A stretch of 9,183 nucleotides of DNA, from the NCBI GenBank assembly GCA_030590275.1, contig JAUUYV010000037.1:1-9183 (forward strand). The letters are read 5' to 3'. Numbering within the stretch: the stretch's first letter is position 1; each line of letters starts with the position of its first letter. A program made the position numbers and the translations under genes. This DNA is from Porticoccaceae bacterium (GTDB taxonomy: Bacteria > Pseudomonadota > Gammaproteobacteria > Pseudomonadales > Porticoccaceae). This document shows, one piece after another, positions 7,316 to 9,183 of the stretch. The notes beneath the pieces were generated by a model. The model was not told where the DNA came from. It was given only the letters and a program-made list of their open reading frames with translations, and ran no database searches.

Positions 7316-8122
7316 ATGAGCGAGCTAAACACTGAGCGCCACCCGGATGGCGGTATTAGCACCGAACGACAGGGCCATGTTTATTTAATAGGCATAGACA
7401 GACCCGAAAAATACAATGGCTTCACACCCAAAATGTTTATGGAATTGAGTGATGCCTACGCTGAGCTGGAAAACAATTCCGAGCTATGGGTGGGCGTTTT
7501 GTTTGCCCACGGCAAGCACTTTACCGCAGGACTCGACCTACCCAAGTTCTCTGAGACTATGAAGGAAGGTAAGAAGTTAATCCCTGGCGATGGACTCGAT
7601 CCCTTTTCTCTAAAGGCCCCTTTTCGTACCAAGCCCGTCGTGAGTGCAGTTAAAGGCATCTGTTATACCGCCGGGATAGAACTGATGCTGGCGACCGAAA
7701 TTGTGATTGCCGCGGAGGGAACCCGGTTTTCCCAACTGGAAGTAGGAAGAGGCGTAATGGCCGTCGGTGGCGCAACGATCCGCATGTCGGAGCGTGCCGG
7801 CTGGGGCAATGCCATGAAGATACTACTCACCGGTTATGAGTTCACTCCGGAGGAAGCTCTGCGCTTTAATTTTATTCAGGAAATCGTACCCGAGGGAGAA
7901 GAGTTTAATCGCGCCCTGGAACTCGCGGAAGAGATTGCCCAACAAGCGCCCCTGGCCGTACAGGCGACGCTGAGTAATGTCCGCCGCCATGCCTATGAAG
8001 GCCCGGATGCAGCAGTGTCCGAGTTCATATCGGTAATGAAGGAGCTAGCCCTCACCGAAGATGCTGCGGAGGGCGTCCAGTCTTTTCTCGAAAAGAGACC
8101 GCCTGTTTATAGGGGAAAATAG
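7316..8122 (+). CDS. Crotonase/enoyl-CoA hydratase-family protein
   Basis: A 268-residue crotonase-fold enzyme, full length for the family, acting on an acyl-CoA in the cytoplasm. The first oxyanion-hole segment is HFTAGLDL (68-75) and the second is YTAGIELMLATEI (117-129). The two glutamates that position water in classical enoyl-CoA hydratase are present: Glu122 in GIEL and Glu142 in QLEVGRG, with the same 20-residue spacing as Glu144 and Glu164 of the rat enzyme. The GVMAVGGAT segment and the C-terminal trimerisation helix region are intact. The usual GGG before the first glutamate is TAG here, so this belongs to a divergent subgroup, and hydratase activity versus isomerase or another crotonase reaction is not settled. 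TGGAG 5 bases before the ATG is the ribosome site. It is 29 bases after the Nudix gene, which implies co-transcription. Confidence 0.9.
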   Translation: MSELNTERHPDGGISTERQGHVYLIGIDRPEKYNGFTPKMFMELSDAYAELENNSELWVGVLFAHGKHFTAGLDLPKFSETMKEGKKLIPGDGLDPFSLKAPFRTKPVVSAVKGICYTAGIELMLATEIVIAAEGTRFSQLEVGRGVMAVGGATIRMSERAGWGNAMKILLTGYEFTPEEALRFNFIQEIVPEGEEFNRALELAEEIAQQAPLAVQATLSNVRRHAYEGPDAAVSEFISVMKELALTEDAAEGVQSFLEKRPPVYRGK

Positions 8123-8126
8123 CCGC

Positions 8127-8150
8127 TAAAAACCGCCTTAAGGGTTTTTA
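8127..8150 (+). terminator. Weak stem-loop after the crotonase gene
   Basis: TAAAAACC (8127-8134) pairs perfectly with GGTTTTTA (8143-8150) around an 8-base loop, five bases past the crotonase stop. The T-run lies inside the AT-rich stem and little T follows, so this is a weak or partial terminator at best. It may separate the Nudix-crotonase transcript from the amidohydrolase gene. Confidence 0.35.
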
Positions 8151-8170
8151 AAGAAAAGTACTAGTTTTAA

Positions 8171-8264
8171 AGATCATTATTTGAAAGGTAGAGATCATAT
8201 CGTAGCAAGGTTCGGAATCATCATCTCAACAAGCACCATTGGTGCAGGATAGGAGAGATCATAT
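8171..8264 (+). repeat. Three AGATCAT copies in the amidohydrolase leader
   Basis: AGATCAT occurs at 8171-8177, 8192-8198 and 8256-8262. The last two are part of a longer 11-base direct repeat AGAGATCATAT (8190-8200 and 8254-8264), and the second long copy overlaps the ribosome site and start codon of the amidohydrolase gene. The first two copies are 21 bases apart, two helical turns. This could be a binding site set or a remnant of a small duplication. Confidence 0.4.
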
Positions 8265-9183
8265 GCATGATTTAATTATTAAGGGTGGAACCATTGTAGA
8301 TGGCAGCGGCAACCGTCGATTTACTGGCGACATCGCCATAGATAAGGGTCTGATTACCGCGGTGGGGAAAGTCAGTGGTCAAGCCAAAGAAACCCTGGAC
8401 GCCGACGGATTATTGGTAGCCCCAGGGTGGGTAGACATCCACACCCATTATGATGGTCAGGCTACCTGGGATCCTTTGCTCACACCCTCCGGCTGGAACG
8501 GTGTCACCACGGCGATCATGGGTAATTGCGGTGTTGGTTTTGCACCGGTTGCTCCGGCTAATCGTGACTGGATGATCGAGCTGATGGAGTCGGTGGAAGA
8601 TATCCCTGCGGCTACTTTGAAAGCGGGTATTGATTGGCAGTGGGAGAGTTTTCCTGGCTATTTAAATGCTCTGGAAAAAATGCCCAGAGCCGTTAATGTG
8701 GGCTCCTTTCTTGGCCATTGTGCCTTGCGCACCTATGTGATGGGCAAGCGGGGCGCTGAGGATGCGGACCCTACTGCGGATGAAATCACACAAATGGCGG
8801 CGATCATGCGCGAGGCGATGGACGCTGGTGCCATGGGTTTTTCTACATCCAGAACCGGTATTCATCTAACACCGGAGGGCAATCCCATACCGGGCACCTT
8901 TGCCAAAGAAGCAGAATTAATGGCAATCGCTAAAGCGATTGGCGAATCGGGAAAAGGCCTCATTGAAATTATTCCCAGTGGTATACCGAGAGTTGACCGC
9001 ATTTCCTTCACCGAGGAGATGAAGCTAATGACCAGGCTCTCCATCGAGTCGGGTCGACCAATCACCTACTTGAGTGCTATTTCGTCAAAGTCATTCGACC
9101 TGGCCGAAAAAGCTAACGAATCGGGCGCACAACTGTATCCGCAAATTTCCAGCCGACCGGTGGGCATGTTATTCAGCTTCGAA
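8263..9183 (+). CDS. N-acyl-D-amino-acid deacylase-like amidohydrolase (3' end beyond window)
   Basis: This is the first 307 codons of an amidohydrolase-superfamily protein (D-aminoacylase-like, COG3653 type). Family members are usually about 550-580 residues, so the C-terminal part is missing. The N-terminal beta-sandwich strand DLIIKGGTIVDGSG is followed by APGWVDIHTHYDGQ (53-66), with metal ligands His60 and His62, then WDPLLTPSGWNGVTT and MGNCGVGFAP (86-95), where Cys89 matches the bridging metal ligand of D-aminoacylase. GHCALRTYVMG (151-161) and GFSTSRTGIH (192-201) follow. The regions where true D-aminoacylases carry THxR and SHxK histidines have none here, so the exact substrate is doubtful. 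It could be another amidase or hydrolase. AGGAG at 8251-8255, 7 bases before the ATG, is a strong ribosome site. It lies 140 bases after the crotonase gene. Confidence 0.85.
   Translation, partial: MHDLIIKGGTIVDGSGNRRFTGDIAIDKGLITAVGKVSGQAKETLDADGLLVAPGWVDIHTHYDGQATWDPLLTPSGWNGVTTAIMGNCGVGFAPVAPANRDWMIELMESVEDIPAATLKAGIDWQWESFPGYLNALEKMPRAVNVGSFLGHCALRTYVMGKRGAEDADPTADEITQMAAIMREAMDAGAMGFSTSRTGIHLTPEGNPIPGTFAKEAELMAIAKAIGESGKGLIEIIPSGIPRVDRISFTEEMKLMTRLSIESGRPITYLSAISSKSFDLAEKANESGAQLYPQISSRPVGMLFSFE

Noticed and set aside
1..9183. tRNA, rRNA, CRISPR array, insertion sequence or prophage features
   Set aside because: I read the intergenic regions on both strands and saw no cloverleaf, spaced repeat array, transposase or terminal inverted repeats.

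Overview
The window looks like chromosomal DNA from a gammaproteobacterium, most likely an aerobic, marine-type one. This is an inference. It rests on the gammaproteobacterial character of HtpG, the clustering of gpsA with sixA, a type II sulfide:quinone oxidoreductase, and a right-hand set of CoA/acyl-metabolism genes of a kind common in such bacteria. Base composition is near balanced and looks even throughout. I see no insertion sequence, tRNA, rRNA, CRISPR array or phage gene.

Left part (1-1787), minus strand: a possible acidic N-terminal gene fragment runs off the left edge. Next comes a complete type II sulfide:quinone oxidoreductase with both redox cysteines. Upstream of it lies a 339-base gene-free stretch with AT-rich repeats that may hold its control region.

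Middle part (1788-6467), minus strand, in transcription order: htpG (Hsp90 chaperone), gpsA (glycerol-3-phosphate dehydrogenase), sixA (phosphohistidine phosphatase) and an alpha/beta hydrolase. gpsA, sixA and the hydrolase are 44 and 34 bases apart and probably form one operon. htpG carries a very good sigma-32 (heat-shock) promoter 34-62 bases upstream of its start. This promoter also settles the htpG start codon.

Right part (6468-9183), plus strand, divergent from htpG: a NUDT19-like Nudix hydrolase with a split Nudix box, a crotonase/enoyl-CoA hydratase-family enzyme with both catalytic glutamates, and the first 307 codons of an amidohydrolase related to D-aminoacylases that runs off the right edge. 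The Nudix and crotonase genes are 29 bases apart and probably co-transcribed. Together they suggest CoA-thioester metabolism with CoA turnover. The amidohydrolase has its own strong ribosome binding site and a 140-base leader with a repeated motif.

Most of this is ordinary housekeeping DNA, and I do not see a convincing new multi-gene system. The points most worth a second look are the sigma-32 promoter of htpG, the amidohydrolase that lacks the second pair of D-aminoacylase metal-binding histidines, the Nudix-crotonase pairing, the unresolved left-edge reading frame, and the AT-rich repeats upstream of the sulfide oxidase.
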